Below, in pieces: positions 34,104-42,307 of a stretch of DNA of 64,000 nt; within the stretch, counting starts at the first letter, position 1, and every line of letters begins with the position of its first letter. The stretch spans positions 1,716,501 to 1,780,500 of the forward strand of contig NZ_JAUCBS010000013.1 of the NCBI RefSeq assembly GCF_034676705.1. Reading direction: 5' to 3'. This DNA comes from Gemmobacter sp. GTDB taxonomy: Bacteria > Pseudomonadota > Alphaproteobacteria > Rhodobacterales > Rhodobacteraceae. The notes below the pieces were generated by a model that was not told the DNA's origin, ran no database searches, and saw only the letters and a program-made list of their open reading frames with translations. The translations under genes and the position numbers were made by a program.

Positions 34104-34535
34104 ATGGCCATCACCATCGACCTGAACCAGCTGATCACCGCCGAAGCCAAGGCGGCCGAAGCCCTGGCGCTGGCCCGAGAGACCGCCCGCGCCCGCCTCG
34201 CAGCCCATATCGCCGCTGCCCGCGCCAGCTACATCACCATCCTGCCCGGGCAGGACATGATCTATCAGGCGAAGGAGGCCGAGGCCCGCGCCTGGATCGC
34301 CGATCCCGCGCCCGATCTGGAAGATTACCCGCTGCTCTCGGCCGAGATCGGCCTGACCGCGCCCGACGCCCAGTCCCTCGCCCAGCTCTGGCTCAACATG
34401 GCAAGCCTCTGGCGGCAGGCCGCAGCAGGGCTGGAAGCCGTGCGATTGACAGTCGGCGCCGCCATCGAAGCCGCAACCACAGTCGAAGCGATCACCGCTG
34501 CGATGTCAGGATTGGAGGAGGCCGGCGAAAGCTGA
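34104..34535 (+). CDS. Tail-fibre-associated hypothetical protein
   Basis: The 143-residue product is helical and alanine-rich, with an N-terminal coiled-coil segment (residues about 8-45) and a central PGQDMIYQAKEAEARAW motif. That motif recalls the trimerising or assembly proteins (DUF4376-like) encoded after phage fibres. GAGGAGG lies directly upstream of ATG 34104. It is the last intact phage gene; little DNA remains before the inferred right end. Confidence 0.6.
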   Translation: MAITIDLNQLITAEAKAAEALALARETARARLAAHIAAARASYITILPGQDMIYQAKEAEARAWIADPAPDLEDYPLLSAEIGLTAPDAQSLAQLWLNMASLWRQAAAGLEAVRLTVGAAIEAATTVEAITAAMSGLEEAGES

Positions 34536-34563
34536 CAGTGTTGGGGGTGCGGACAGGAGCGGT

Positions 34564-34770
34564 GGGAAAAAATTTCCGTCCGAAAGCTGGAGCACCGCCG
34601 TCCGGAAGCTGGCGCGCCGCTACAAGGGCTACTATTCGCGGTCTGCCAACCTTGCGGCGAAGAACCGCGAGACCATGGCGCCTCTCGAAACCGAGAACGC
34701 GCGGCGGGCGCAGATTGTCAAATCTTCCGCCAAAAGCGTCAAACCCAAGCCGAAAGAGAAATCGGAATAA
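34564..34770 (+). pseudogene. Headless gene fragment at the prophage right end
   Basis: An open frame with strong protein character but no start codon ends at TAA 34768-34770. It reads WSTAVRKLARRYKGYYSRS, then NRETMAPLETENARRAQIV and a lysine-rich tail. The frame is closed upstream at 34447 and carries no ATG, GTG or TTG before this part. The simplest reading is the 3' end of a host gene cut by phage integration, with the boundary near 34540-34565. The protein is not recognised. The other half would lie left of this window. Confidence 0.5.
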
Positions 34771-34801
34771 AAACAAAACCTAGCGATTTCAGGAATTTAA
34801 G

Positions 34802-34877
34802 TGGTGCCCAGAGCCGGAATCGAACCAGCGACACGCGGATTTTCAATCCGCTGCTCTACCAACTGAGCTATCTGGGC
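34802..34877 (-). tRNA. tRNA-Phe (GAA)
   Basis: The gene is 76 nt on the minus strand. It starts GCCCAGATAGCTCAG, has anticodon GAA in GATTGAAAATC, a T-loop GGTTCGATTCC and an encoded CCA end. All arms pair normally. It lies 32 bases beyond the fragment attributed to an interrupted host gene. Confidence 0.98.
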
Positions 34878-34909
34878 ACCGTGGCGAAGTGTTTGCTTCG
34901 GCTGGGGGC

Positions 34910-34938
34910 GTGATAGCCGAGGGGGCGGGGGCTGTCCA
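34910..34938 (-). promoter_or_regulatory. Probable tRNA-Phe promoter
   Basis: On the minus strand TGGACA, a 17-base spacer and TATCAC form a good sigma-70-type promoter. Predicted initiation is about 25 bases before the mature tRNA 5' end. Confidence 0.55.
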
Positions 34939-35640
34939 GAGGGGATGCGAAAATAATCGCAAGCTCTGACGCGGCGCAGCTTGTGGGCAGCATGGCGCGG
35001 CGCAACTTGATCGGTGCGGCGCCATGGAGGACGTTTCGGCGGCACGCTCCCGGCTTGATGGTGCGCATCCTTGACCCCTGCGATCTAACCGATGGCGGGC
35101 AGATCCTCGGCGCGCGATCGCCGCACATGGAAACCCTCGACCGATCCTGACAGCTCCGCTAGCGCGACCTTGGCCACCGGCAGCTTGGCCCGATCACTGC
35201 CGCCGGCGCCCCGGCGGGAGTTGACGGGATAGGTCGTCCGTCCCTCGGTCAGCTCGAACGCGCGGCAGGTCGACCCAACGGTTTTGATAAGGTCCGGTTG
35301 GCGCCGGTCCAGTCAACGCGGGTGGTGCCGATCAGCCGGTTGAACCCTGCCGCCCGTGCCGGTGATCCGCGCTCCTGGGCAAGGATCGGGCGGAGGACAT
35401 CAAGCGTCCAGTTGTGTCCGGCAACGTCCCGCCCCCCCAACCGGAAGCTGCATGGGGGCGTCGATCTCGGTGAGGCGCCGCGGGAGATGGGCGGGGGGCT
35501 TGAGACGCGCATTGCGTACCGGAAGGCCCCCCGCGAAAAGGCCTGGTGGCGTCGATGAGCGGAAAAAGGCAACCGTCACGACAATCCCGCCGTCGAGCGT
35601 CGCGGGTTGTCTCTGGCCGGTGGCGTTCACGCGCTCCGTC
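34939..35640. other. Non-coding or degenerate interval with gene remnants
   Basis: No intact gene is supported. On the minus strand, a frame ending at 35085 encodes an uninterrupted protein-like stretch (TVGSTCRAFELTEGRTTYPV and onward). Another minus frame around 35300-35450 (WTLDVLRPILAQERG, FNRLIGTTRVDW) would join it only through a frameshift near 35285. This suggests a decayed gene of unknown family. The rest has no visible coding pattern. Confidence 0.4.
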
Positions 35641-35805
35641 TTCAGCACCATCACGGCCGAACTGATCGGGCAGCCCATCCGGGAAACCCGCAGGCAGGCA
35701 GAAACCGCCATCGTCCAAGACATCGACGGCTTTTGTAACCCGCACCGTCCGCATTCAGCACCAGGCGGCAAAGGCCCCCTGGCCTGCGAACGCCAGGGGG
35801 CATGA
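35641..35805 (+). pseudogene. IS3-type transposase remnant (C-terminal end)
   Basis: The frame encodes FSTITAELIGQPIRETRRQA followed by DGFCNPHRPHSA and a final ERQGA, then a stop. This matches the last 55 residues of IS3-family OrfB integrases (the usual form is YNPxRxHSALG). The upstream catalytic domain is missing and conserved positions are altered, so it is inactive. An inverted repeat at 35775-35802 overlaps its end. Confidence 0.65.
35775..35802. repeat. 10-bp perfect inverted repeat (hairpin)
   Basis: GCCCCCTGGC and GCCAGGGGGC face each other across an 8-base loop at the end of the IS remnant. It may be a terminator without a T-tract, protecting lolC from read-through. It is not obviously an IS end. 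Confidence 0.5.
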
Positions 35806-35925
35806 ACGAGCAACCGGGGCGGCACAAATGCGTGACAGGTCCGGGGTCATCACACGGCGTCCGCCGGGCAGGGTTGACCTTTGCAGGGGCGGCGGGCATT
35901 GCTGGCCGGCAACCCGGGGGACCAA

Positions 35926-37215
35926 TTGGCAGGCCGCACCGCACCCTTTTCCCGCTTCGAATGGATGATCGCCTGGCGCTACATGCGCGGGATCGGGGCC
36001 GATGGCGGGGTTTCCGTCGTCACCATCATCAGCCTGATGGGCATCACGCTGGCGGTGTTCGCGCTGGTCGCGACGCTGGCGGTGCGGTCGGGGTTCCGCA
36101 CCGAATTCGTCGATACCATCCTGGGCGCGAATGCGCATGTCACGGTCTATGCCAGCGCGCGCAGCGATGCGAATGGACGGATCGAGCGCGGGATCCAGGA
36201 TTACCGGGGCTGGTCCGAACGCATCGCCCGGGTGCCCGATGTCACCCGCGTGGCGCCGCTGATCCGGGGCCAGATCATGGCCAACGCCAATGGCCGCAAT
36301 GCGGGGGCCGAGGTGTTCGGCATCACGCTGCCGGAACTCAAGGGCATTCCCCGCGTGGCCGGCGCCGAGGCGCAGCTGGAAGGCGAGATCGAGCGGTTCG
36401 ACGACGGCATCGCCATCGGTTCCGGCCTGGCGCGCGAACTGGGGGTGATGGTCGGCGACCGCATCCGCCTGATTTCGCCCGAAGGGGTGCGCACGGCATT
36501 CGGCACCAGCCCGCGGGTGAACGCCTATGAGGTGGTGGCGATCTTTACCGCCGGGCGCTGGGACATCGACCGCGCGCGCATCTACATGCCCTTCACCGAG
36601 GCGCAAAGCTATTTCAACCGCGAAGGGTTCGCCGACGAGATCGAGGTGATGGTCCGCGATCCCGACGCGGTCGACGACATGGCACTGCCCCTGCTGCAAC
36701 AGGCGGGCGAAGGCGCGCTGATCTGGACCTGGCGCGATGCCTCGGGGTCGTTCCTGCGGGCGCTGACGGTGGAAGACAACGTGATGTTCGTCATCCTGTC
36801 GATCCTGGTGCTGATCGCGTCGCTGAACATCATCGCCGGGCTGATCATGCTGGTGCGCACCAAAAGCCGGGCCATCGGCATCCTGCGCACCATGGGCCTG
36901 ACCGAAGGCGCGGTGCTGCGGATATTCTTCCTGTGCGGCGTGGCCACCGGGGTCACCGGCACGCTGCTGGGCCTGGTGCTGGGCGTGCTGTTCGTGCAGA
37001 ACATCGACTTCATCTTTGCGGTGGTGAACGGGATCGGGCAGGGGGGCGTCTGGGATCCGTCGATCCGGGGTATCTATGCGCTGCCGGCCGAACTGCGGCT
37101 GGTCGATGTGCTGAAGGCGGCGGCGCTGTCGCTGGGGCTGTCGTTCGTCGTGACCCTGCCGCCGGCCTGGCGGGCGGCCCGCATGAACCCTGTCGAGGCG
37201 CTGCGCCATGAATGA
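35926..37215 (+). CDS. lolC: Lipoprotein-releasing system permease LolC/LolE
   Basis: The 429-residue inner-membrane protein has one N-terminal membrane segment (residues about 25-50), a large periplasmic domain, and three C-terminal segments in the FtsX-type arrangement (about 280-305, 325-355 and 390-410). It ends with the AARMNPVEALRHE motif typical of Lol permeases. With LolD it extracts lipoproteins from the inner membrane. TTG 35926 was chosen as start because GGGGGA lies about seven bases upstream and homologues begin shortly before the FEWMIAWRY motif; an upstream TTG at 35881 is possible. It overlaps lolD by eight bases. Confidence 0.92.
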   Translation: MAGRTAPFSRFEWMIAWRYMRGIGADGGVSVVTIISLMGITLAVFALVATLAVRSGFRTEFVDTILGANAHVTVYASARSDANGRIERGIQDYRGWSERIARVPDVTRVAPLIRGQIMANANGRNAGAEVFGITLPELKGIPRVAGAEAQLEGEIERFDDGIAIGSGLARELGVMVGDRIRLISPEGVRTAFGTSPRVNAYEVVAIFTAGRWDIDRARIYMPFTEAQSYFNREGFADEIEVMVRDPDAVDDMALPLLQQAGEGALIWTWRDASGSFLRALTVEDNVMFVILSILVLIASLNIIAGLIMLVRTKSRAIGILRTMGLTEGAVLRIFFLCGVATGVTGTLLGLVLGVLFVQNIDFIFAVVNGIGQGGVWDPSIRGIYALPAELRLVDVLKAAALSLGLSFVVTLPPAWRAARMNPVEALRHE

Positions 37216-37888
37216 TACCGTGCTGCGGCTGGAGAATATCGCGAAAACCTACAACCCCGGCACGGCAGGCGCCGTCCATGTGCTGCGCGGTGCCAGCCTG
37301 CCGATTGCGCGGGGCGAGGTGGTGGCGCTGGTCGCGCCGTCGGGATCCGGCAAATCGACGCTGCTGCATATCGCGGGGCTGCTGGATACGCCCGATACCG
37401 GCGTGGTGGAAATCGCCGGGCAGGATGCCGGGCGCCTGTCGGACCGGGCGCGCACCGCGATCCGGCGGGCCGAGGTGGGGTTCGTCTACCAGTTCCATCA
37501 CCTGTTGCCGGAATTCACCGCCGTGGAAAACGTCATGCTGCCGCAGCAGGCGAATGGCGCCAGCGCCCGCATGGCCCGCGACCGCGCGATGGAGTTGCTG
37601 GGCCGGGTGGGCCTGGGCCCCCGCGCCGGCCACCGCCCCGCCCAATTGTCGGGGGGCGAGGCGCAGCGGGTTGCGTTCTGTCGTGCGCTGGCCAATGCGC
37701 CCAAGCTGCTGCTGGCCGATGAACCCACGGGAAACCTGGATCCCGGCACATCGGATCAGGTCTTTGGCGTGCTGATGCAGATCGTGCGGGAAACCGGGCT
37801 GTCGGCGCTGATCGCCACCCACAACCTGGACCTGGCGGCGCGGATGGACCGGGTGGTCCGGCTGGCCGATGGCCGGATCGAGGGGTAG
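37208..37888 (+). CDS. lolD: Lipoprotein-releasing system ATP-binding protein LolD
   Basis: The 226-residue ABC ATPase has Walker A APSGSGKST at residues 43-51, signature LSGGEAQRVAF from residue 147, and Walker B LLLADEP followed by TGNLD around 167-178. It also has the FQFHHLLPEF-like Q-loop region (YQFHHLLPEFTAVEN). It powers LolC/E. The start overlaps the lolC end; the next gene begins three bases after its stop. Confidence 0.95.
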   Translation: MNDTVLRLENIAKTYNPGTAGAVHVLRGASLPIARGEVVALVAPSGSGKSTLLHIAGLLDTPDTGVVEIAGQDAGRLSDRARTAIRRAEVGFVYQFHHLLPEFTAVENVMLPQQANGASARMARDRAMELLGRVGLGPRAGHRPAQLSGGEAQRVAFCRALANAPKLLLADEPTGNLDPGTSDQVFGVLMQIVRETGLSALIATHNLDLAARMDRVVRLADGRIEG

Positions 37889-37891
37889 CGG

Positions 37892-38317
37892 ATGATCCGC
37901 CGGCGCGGAACCGTGGCCAGCCGGGCGCGGATCTTTGATCCGGTGCTGGCGGCCTATCCTGATTTCCGCCCGAAATGGCAGGCCTTTGCCGACCAGTTCG
38001 CCCATCTGCCCGAAGGCCCGCCATGGTATGTGCTGCTGGGCGATCTGGCACGCGACTGTTCCGCGCTGCTGCGGTCGGGGCGCGAAGCGGAACTGGCCGC
38101 CATCATGGCCGCCGCCGAAGGCTGGATCGTGCATGGCGATCACTGGACGCATGAAGCCGCCATCGTGGGTTTTCTGGAGGATTTGCAGAATACCAACCTG
38201 CACGATGGCACGGTGCCCGACGATTACCTGCGCTTTCTGGGGCCGGAATCCACCTATTGGTGGCACCGGCTGAACGGCTTCTGGCAGCAGCGCGAACCGC
38301 TGATCGACCCGCGGTAA
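37892..38317 (+). CDS. DUF7674-like protein
   Basis: The 141-residue soluble protein is helical, with tryptophans and a GPESTYWWHRLN motif near the end that recalls DUF7674. It directly follows lolD and may share its transcript. There is no export signal. Function unknown. Confidence 0.6.
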   Translation: MIRRRGTVASRARIFDPVLAAYPDFRPKWQAFADQFAHLPEGPPWYVLLGDLARDCSALLRSGREAELAAIMAAAEGWIVHGDHWTHEAAIVGFLEDLQNTNLHDGTVPDDYLRFLGPESTYWWHRLNGFWQQREPLIDPR

Positions 38318-38422
38318 GGCGAAAAGGGGAAACCATCCGCCGATTTGCGCGTTATCCTGCCGATGCCCGCGCCTGCGGAATGCCCTGTTCCGCCCGGCGC
38401 CACCCTGGAAGGAGACCGGATC

Positions 38423-39214
38423 ATGCGGAACTTCGTTCTTCCCCTTGTCCTGAGAGCCACGGTGATCGGCGCCGCGCTGGCGCTGCCCGTGCCGGGCTTT
38501 GCCCAGCAGAGTTTCGGCGATACCGTCTCGGGCATCGCGCAGACGCTGCTGCAACAGCAGGTGGACCGTTCGGCCTTTGCCGATGCGCAGCGGGTCAATA
38601 CCCGGTCGGCCTATCAAAGCTATCTGACCCGCTTTCCCAACGGCCTGCACCGCACCGATGCGCAGCGCGCGCTGGAACAGATGGGGGTGATCAACCGCCC
38701 CGATACCGGCCCGGTGATCCCCGACATCACCGATCCGGTCCGCGTCGAAGGGGCGCTGGGCCTGACCCGGTTGCAACGGCTGGAAATCCAGCAGCAGCTG
38801 ACCGCCATCGGCTACGACACGCGCGGGGCCGACGGGCTGTGGGGCGCCAATACCCGCAACGCGATTGCCCGCTGGCAGGCGGCGAACCGCCTGCCGCAGA
38901 CGGGCTATGTGACGGCCGCGCAGGTCAAGCTGATTGCCGAACAATCCGTCAGGGTCACCCCCACGCCGCCGCGCCCCGAACCGACCACCGGCGGCGAACA
39001 GGCCGAACGCGCGCTGAACCTGTCGCTCAGCGAACGGCGCGAGGTGCAGTTGCGCCTGACCCTGCTGGGCCACAGCACCCAGGGCACCAACGGCACCTTT
39101 GGCCCGCTGACCCGCAGCGCGATTGCCGACTGGCAGCGCAAGCAGGGGGTGGCAGCCACCGGATACGTCACCGCCGACCAGATCCGCCTGCTGGCCCGCC
39201 AGACCGGCGGCTGA
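38423..39214 (+). CDS. Exported protein with two peptidoglycan-binding domains
   Basis: The 263-residue protein has an N-terminal signal peptide (residues 1-23, cleavage after GFAQ). Two PG_binding_1 repeats sit around residues 118-175 (IGYDTRGADGLWGANTRNAI) and 208-260 (GHSTQGTNGTFGPLTRSAI), joined by a proline-rich linker. It probably binds cell wall in the periplasm. AAGGAGACC precedes ATG 38423. No catalytic domain is visible. Confidence 0.85.
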   Translation: MRNFVLPLVLRATVIGAALALPVPGFAQQSFGDTVSGIAQTLLQQQVDRSAFADAQRVNTRSAYQSYLTRFPNGLHRTDAQRALEQMGVINRPDTGPVIPDITDPVRVEGALGLTRLQRLEIQQQLTAIGYDTRGADGLWGANTRNAIARWQAANRLPQTGYVTAAQVKLIAEQSVRVTPTPPRPEPTTGGEQAERALNLSLSERREVQLRLTLLGHSTQGTNGTFGPLTRSAIADWQRKQGVAATGYVTADQIRLLARQTGG

Positions 39215-39245
39215 CCGCTACCGTCCTGCCCGGACTGCGGCAATT

Positions 39246-39265
39246 CGGTATGCAATCGCATACCG
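39246..39265. repeat. 8-bp-arm inverted repeat upstream of icd
   Basis: CGGTATGC and GCATACCG face each other across AATC, 71 bases before the icd start and 32 bases after the preceding gene. It could be an operator for an icd regulator or a terminator stem for the upstream gene. No T-tract follows, which favours an operator. Confidence 0.45.
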
Positions 39266-39335
39266 GACTTCCCAAATCGCTGCGGGTGCGATATGACGCG
39301 CGCAGCGAATCCTCCAACCGGAAAGGGCGGCACGA

Positions 39336-40550
39336 ATGAGCAAGATCAAGGTGGCAAACCCCATCGTCGAGATGGACGGCGACGAGATGACCCGGATCAT
39401 CTGGGACTTCATCAAGAAGAAGCTGATCCTGCCCTATCTGGACGTTGACCTGCTGTATTACGATCTGGGCATCCAGGAACGCGACCGCACCAACGACCAG
39501 ATCACCATCGACGCTGCCAACAAGACCAAAGAGGTCGGCGTGGCGGTGAAATGCGCCACCATCACCCCCGATGAAGCGCGGGTCGAGGAATTCGGCCTCA
39601 AGGAAATGTGGAAGTCGCCCAACGGCACCATCCGCAACATCCTGGGCGGCGTGATCTTCCGCGAGCCGATCATCTGCAAGAACGTGCCGCGTCTGGTGCC
39701 GGGCTGGACCCAGCCGATCGTCGTGGGCCGCCATGCATTCGGCGACCAGTATCGCGCCACCGATTTCCGTTTCCCGGGCAAGGGCAAGCTGACGATCAAG
39801 TTCGTCGGCGAAGACGGCACCGTGATCGAAAAAGACGTGTTCAACGCCCCGGGTTCGGGCGTGACCATGGCGATGTACAACCTGGACCAGTCGATCATCG
39901 ACTTCGCCCGCGCCTCGATGAACTATGGTCTGGTCAAGGGCTGGCCGGTCTATCTGTCGACCAAGAACACCATCCTCAAGGCCTATGACGGCCGCTTCAA
40001 GGATCTGTTCCAGCAGGTCTTCGACGAGGAATTCGCCGACAAGTTCAAGGCCGCCGGCATCACCTACGAACACCGCCTGATCGACGATATGGTCGCCTCG
40101 GCGATGAAATGGTCGGGTGGCTATGTCTGGGCCTGCAAGAACTACGATGGCGACGTGCAGTCCGACACCGTGGCGCAGGGCTTTGGCTCGCTGGGCCTGA
40201 TGACCTCGGTCCTGATGACGCCCGATGGCCAGACGGTCGAGGCAGAGGCGGCGCACGGCACCGTGACGCGCCACTACCGCGAACACCAGAAGGGCAAGGA
40301 AACCTCGACCAACTCCATCGCGTCGATCTTTGCCTGGACCGGCGGGCTCAAGCACCGCGCCAAGCTGGATGGCAACGCCGAACTGGCACGCTTTGCCGAG
40401 ACGCTGGAAAAGGTCACCGTGCAGACCGTGGAAGATGGCTTCATGACCAAGGATCTGGCGCTGCTGGTCGGCCCGGATCAGAAATGGCTGTCGACCATGG
40501 ACTATCTGGAAAAGGTCGACGAATACCTGAACAAGGCGCTGAACGGCTGA
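39336..40550 (+). CDS. icd: NADP-dependent isocitrate dehydrogenase
   Basis: The 404-residue enzyme converts isocitrate to 2-oxoglutarate with NADP in the TCA cycle. It is the eukaryote-like/class II dimeric type. It shows MDGDEMTRIIW near the start, CATITPDEARV, the substrate-binding SPNGTIRNILGG, RHAFGDQYRATD, the metal-binding DDMVASAMK, and AAHGTVTRHYR in the cofactor region. Length is normal for this class. It has its own upstream region of 120 bases with an inverted repeat. Confidence 0.97.
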   Translation: MSKIKVANPIVEMDGDEMTRIIWDFIKKKLILPYLDVDLLYYDLGIQERDRTNDQITIDAANKTKEVGVAVKCATITPDEARVEEFGLKEMWKSPNGTIRNILGGVIFREPIICKNVPRLVPGWTQPIVVGRHAFGDQYRATDFRFPGKGKLTIKFVGEDGTVIEKDVFNAPGSGVTMAMYNLDQSIIDFARASMNYGLVKGWPVYLSTKNTILKAYDGRFKDLFQQVFDEEFADKFKAAGITYEHRLIDDMVASAMKWSGGYVWACKNYDGDVQSDTVAQGFGSLGLMTSVLMTPDGQTVEAEAAHGTVTRHYREHQKGKETSTNSIASIFAWTGGLKHRAKLDGNAELARFAETLEKVTVQTVEDGFMTKDLALLVGPDQKWLSTMDYLEKVDEYLNKALNG

Positions 40551-40616
40551 CCGCCGCTGGCGGAATATCCCGGGGGGCGTGCGCTGCACGCCCCCTTTGT
40601 CATTCAGGGGGCAGGC

Positions 40617-41360
40617 ATGGAACTTGTGCTGGTCGGCATCGGCACCGGCAACCCGGAACATCTGACATTGCAGGCCATCCGCGCGCTGAACCGCGCCGAT
40701 CTGGTGCTGATCCCGCGCAAGGGGGCCGACAAGGCCGATCTGGCCGACCTGCGCCGCACGATCTGTGCCGAGGTGCTGGCCAACCCCGCCACGCTGGTGG
40801 AATTCGACATGCCGGTCCGCGATCCGGCCAATCCCGATTACCTGTCGCGGGTCGGCGACTGGCATGATGCGATTGCGGCCTGCTGGCAGGCGGCGATTGC
40901 CGCGCATCCTGGGGCACAGGTGGTGGCGCTGCTGGTCTGGGGGGATCCCGCGCTTTATGACAGTTCGCTGCGCATCGCGGCGCGGTTGCCGGACCTGCGG
41001 GTCACGGTCATTCCGGGGATCATGTCGCCGCAGGTGCTGACGGCGGCGCATGGCATTGCGCTGAACACCGTCGGGGCGCCGTTTCTGGTGACCACCGGCC
41101 GGCAGCTGCGCGACCACGGCTGGCCCGACGGGGCGGAGACGCTGGTGGTGATGCTGGATGGTGATTGCGCGTTCCAGACCCTGCCGCCGGCGGGGGTCAC
41201 GATCTGGTGGGGCGCCTATGTGGGGATGCCCCAGCAAATCCTGGACCATGGCCCGCTGGCCGATGCCGGGCCGCGCATCATCGCCGCCCGCGCCGCCGCC
41301 CGGGCGGCGCATGGCTGGATCATGGACATCTACCTGCTGCGCCGCAGCCCCGGCGGCTGA
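40617..41360 (+). CDS. cobF: Precorrin-6A synthase (deacetylating) CobF
   Basis: The 247-residue SAM-dependent methyltransferase shows the family's LVGIGTGNPEHLT opening, IPRKGADKADL, a central VALLVWGDPALYD loop and IPGIMSPQVL. CobF methylates C1 and removes the acetyl group during aerobic corrin ring contraction chemistry; its presence marks the oxygen-dependent B12 route. It reads plus, convergent with cbiM (16 bases apart), and is apart from the main operon. Confidence 0.95.
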   Translation: MELVLVGIGTGNPEHLTLQAIRALNRADLVLIPRKGADKADLADLRRTICAEVLANPATLVEFDMPVRDPANPDYLSRVGDWHDAIAACWQAAIAAHPGAQVVALLVWGDPALYDSSLRIAARLPDLRVTVIPGIMSPQVLTAAHGIALNTVGAPFLVTTGRQLRDHGWPDGAETLVVMLDGDCAFQTLPPAGVTIWWGAYVGMPQQILDHGPLADAGPRIIAARAAARAAHGWIMDIYLLRRSPGG

Positions 41361-41376
41361 CCGCCGGGGCAGGGGA

Positions 41377-42057
41377 TCACGCTGCCGCGTTGTGCAGGCG
41401 CCGGGTCACCAGGCCCGATCCTGCCAGCCCGCGCAGCGCCTTGGCGCCTGCCAGAACGGCCAGATCGACCAGCGGTTCCAGCAGGATCACCAGCATGTAG
41501 GCGCCGCCGAAGTTCAGGGTCGACTGGATGTTCTCTGCCTCGAACCCCGTGCCATACAGCGCCCAGAAACCCACCCACAGCACCACGCCGCCCTGATAGG
41601 CGGTCGACAGCGCCAGCGCCTGCCCATAGCGCAGATCGACATAGGCGGTATCGGGCCGGATGATCCGCGCGGCCAGCGCCTGCACGGCGAACAGCGGCAC
41701 CAGCAGCGTCGTCACGTTCATGCCGTATTGCGGCAGGTCGAAGGGCGCAAAGAACAGCCCCTGCACCAGCAGCCCCAGCGCCAGCCCGATGGCCGCCGGC
41801 GCCGCGCCGAACAGCAGGAACAGGGTGGACCCAAGGATCAGGTGAACCTCGGACACGCCCACCGGCCAGTGCGGGAACACCTCGAAAAAGCAGAACACCG
41901 CCACCGTGGCCAGCGCCGACCGCGCCGCCAGCGACACCGCGCCCCGGTCGCGCAGCGTGTCCCAGGCCAGCTTCACGGCATAGCCCGCAGCGGCAGCCGC
42001 CGTGCCATAGCTCAGTATGATTTTAGCCCCCTGAACGAGGTGCTCTTCGATATGCAT
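41377..42057 (-). CDS. cbiM: Cobalt transport membrane protein CbiM (ECF permease component)
   Basis: The 226-residue protein has about six hydrophobic segments. It begins MHIEEHLVQG, retaining His2, which in CbiM coordinates the metal with its free N-terminus. A middle VSEVHLILG motif and EVFPHWPVG follow. GGAGG stands before ATG 42057 on the minus strand. A cobalamin riboswitch precedes it, giving B12 repression of cobalt uptake. The partner genes cbiN, cbiQ and cbiO are not adjacent. Confidence 0.85.
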   Translation of the reverse strand: MHIEEHLVQGAKIILSYGTAAAAAGYAVKLAWDTLRDRGAVSLAARSALATVAVFCFFEVFPHWPVGVSEVHLILGSTLFLLFGAAPAAIGLALGLLVQGLFFAPFDLPQYGMNVTTLLVPLFAVQALAARIIRPDTAYVDLRYGQALALSTAYQGGVVLWVGFWALYGTGFEAENIQSTLNFGGAYMLVILLEPLVDLAVLAGAKALRGLAGSGLVTRRLHNAAA

Positions 42058-42104
42058 CGTTTCCTCCAAACCGTCACACCCGACGGTGGCTGAGATGAGG
42101 TGAC

Positions 42105-42280
42105 GGGTCGGTCTCCTGACTCGCGGGTCGCAGCCTGCCCGGCCTTCCCGTGGCGCAGGGCCACAGTGGCGTGTTCGGGTCGGCTCGCCGCTCACAGTCG
42201 CGGGGGCGGTTGGGTTCGGGGTCTTGCGGCCCCGCCCGGTTCCCTGCTGCCGAACCCTTCCGGCAGCACCAGTCACGCGC
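42105..42280 (-). promoter_or_regulatory. Cobalamin riboswitch upstream of cbiM
   Basis: The minus strand holds the conserved B12 riboswitch elements in order: GGTGCTGCC with a paired GGCAGCAGGGAA, then CCGCCCCCGCGACTGTGA, GCCACTGTGG, GGGAAGGCCGGGC and finally GAGTCAGGAGACC. The last element lies about 50 bases before the cbiM start, leaving room for an expression platform that occludes the ribosome binding site or terminates. The element begins right after the cobA stop. Confidence 0.93.
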
Positions 42281-42307
42281 GGACCATGGCAGCGCCGGCC
42301 GCCCCCG

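Noticed and set aside
34802..34877. tRNA-Phe as the phage attachment site
   Set aside because: The prophage has a Mu-like gene set that integrates by transposition, and no tRNA-derived repeat was seen at the phage boundary.
35249..35572. A 107-codon minus-strand gene
   Set aside because: Only its 3' half looks protein-like and it would need a frameshift to continue; treated as a decayed remnant.
36000..39073. Minus-strand frames opposite lolC, lolD and the peptidoglycan-binding protein
   Set aside because: Plus-strand products carry complete family signatures; the minus frames do not resemble proteins.
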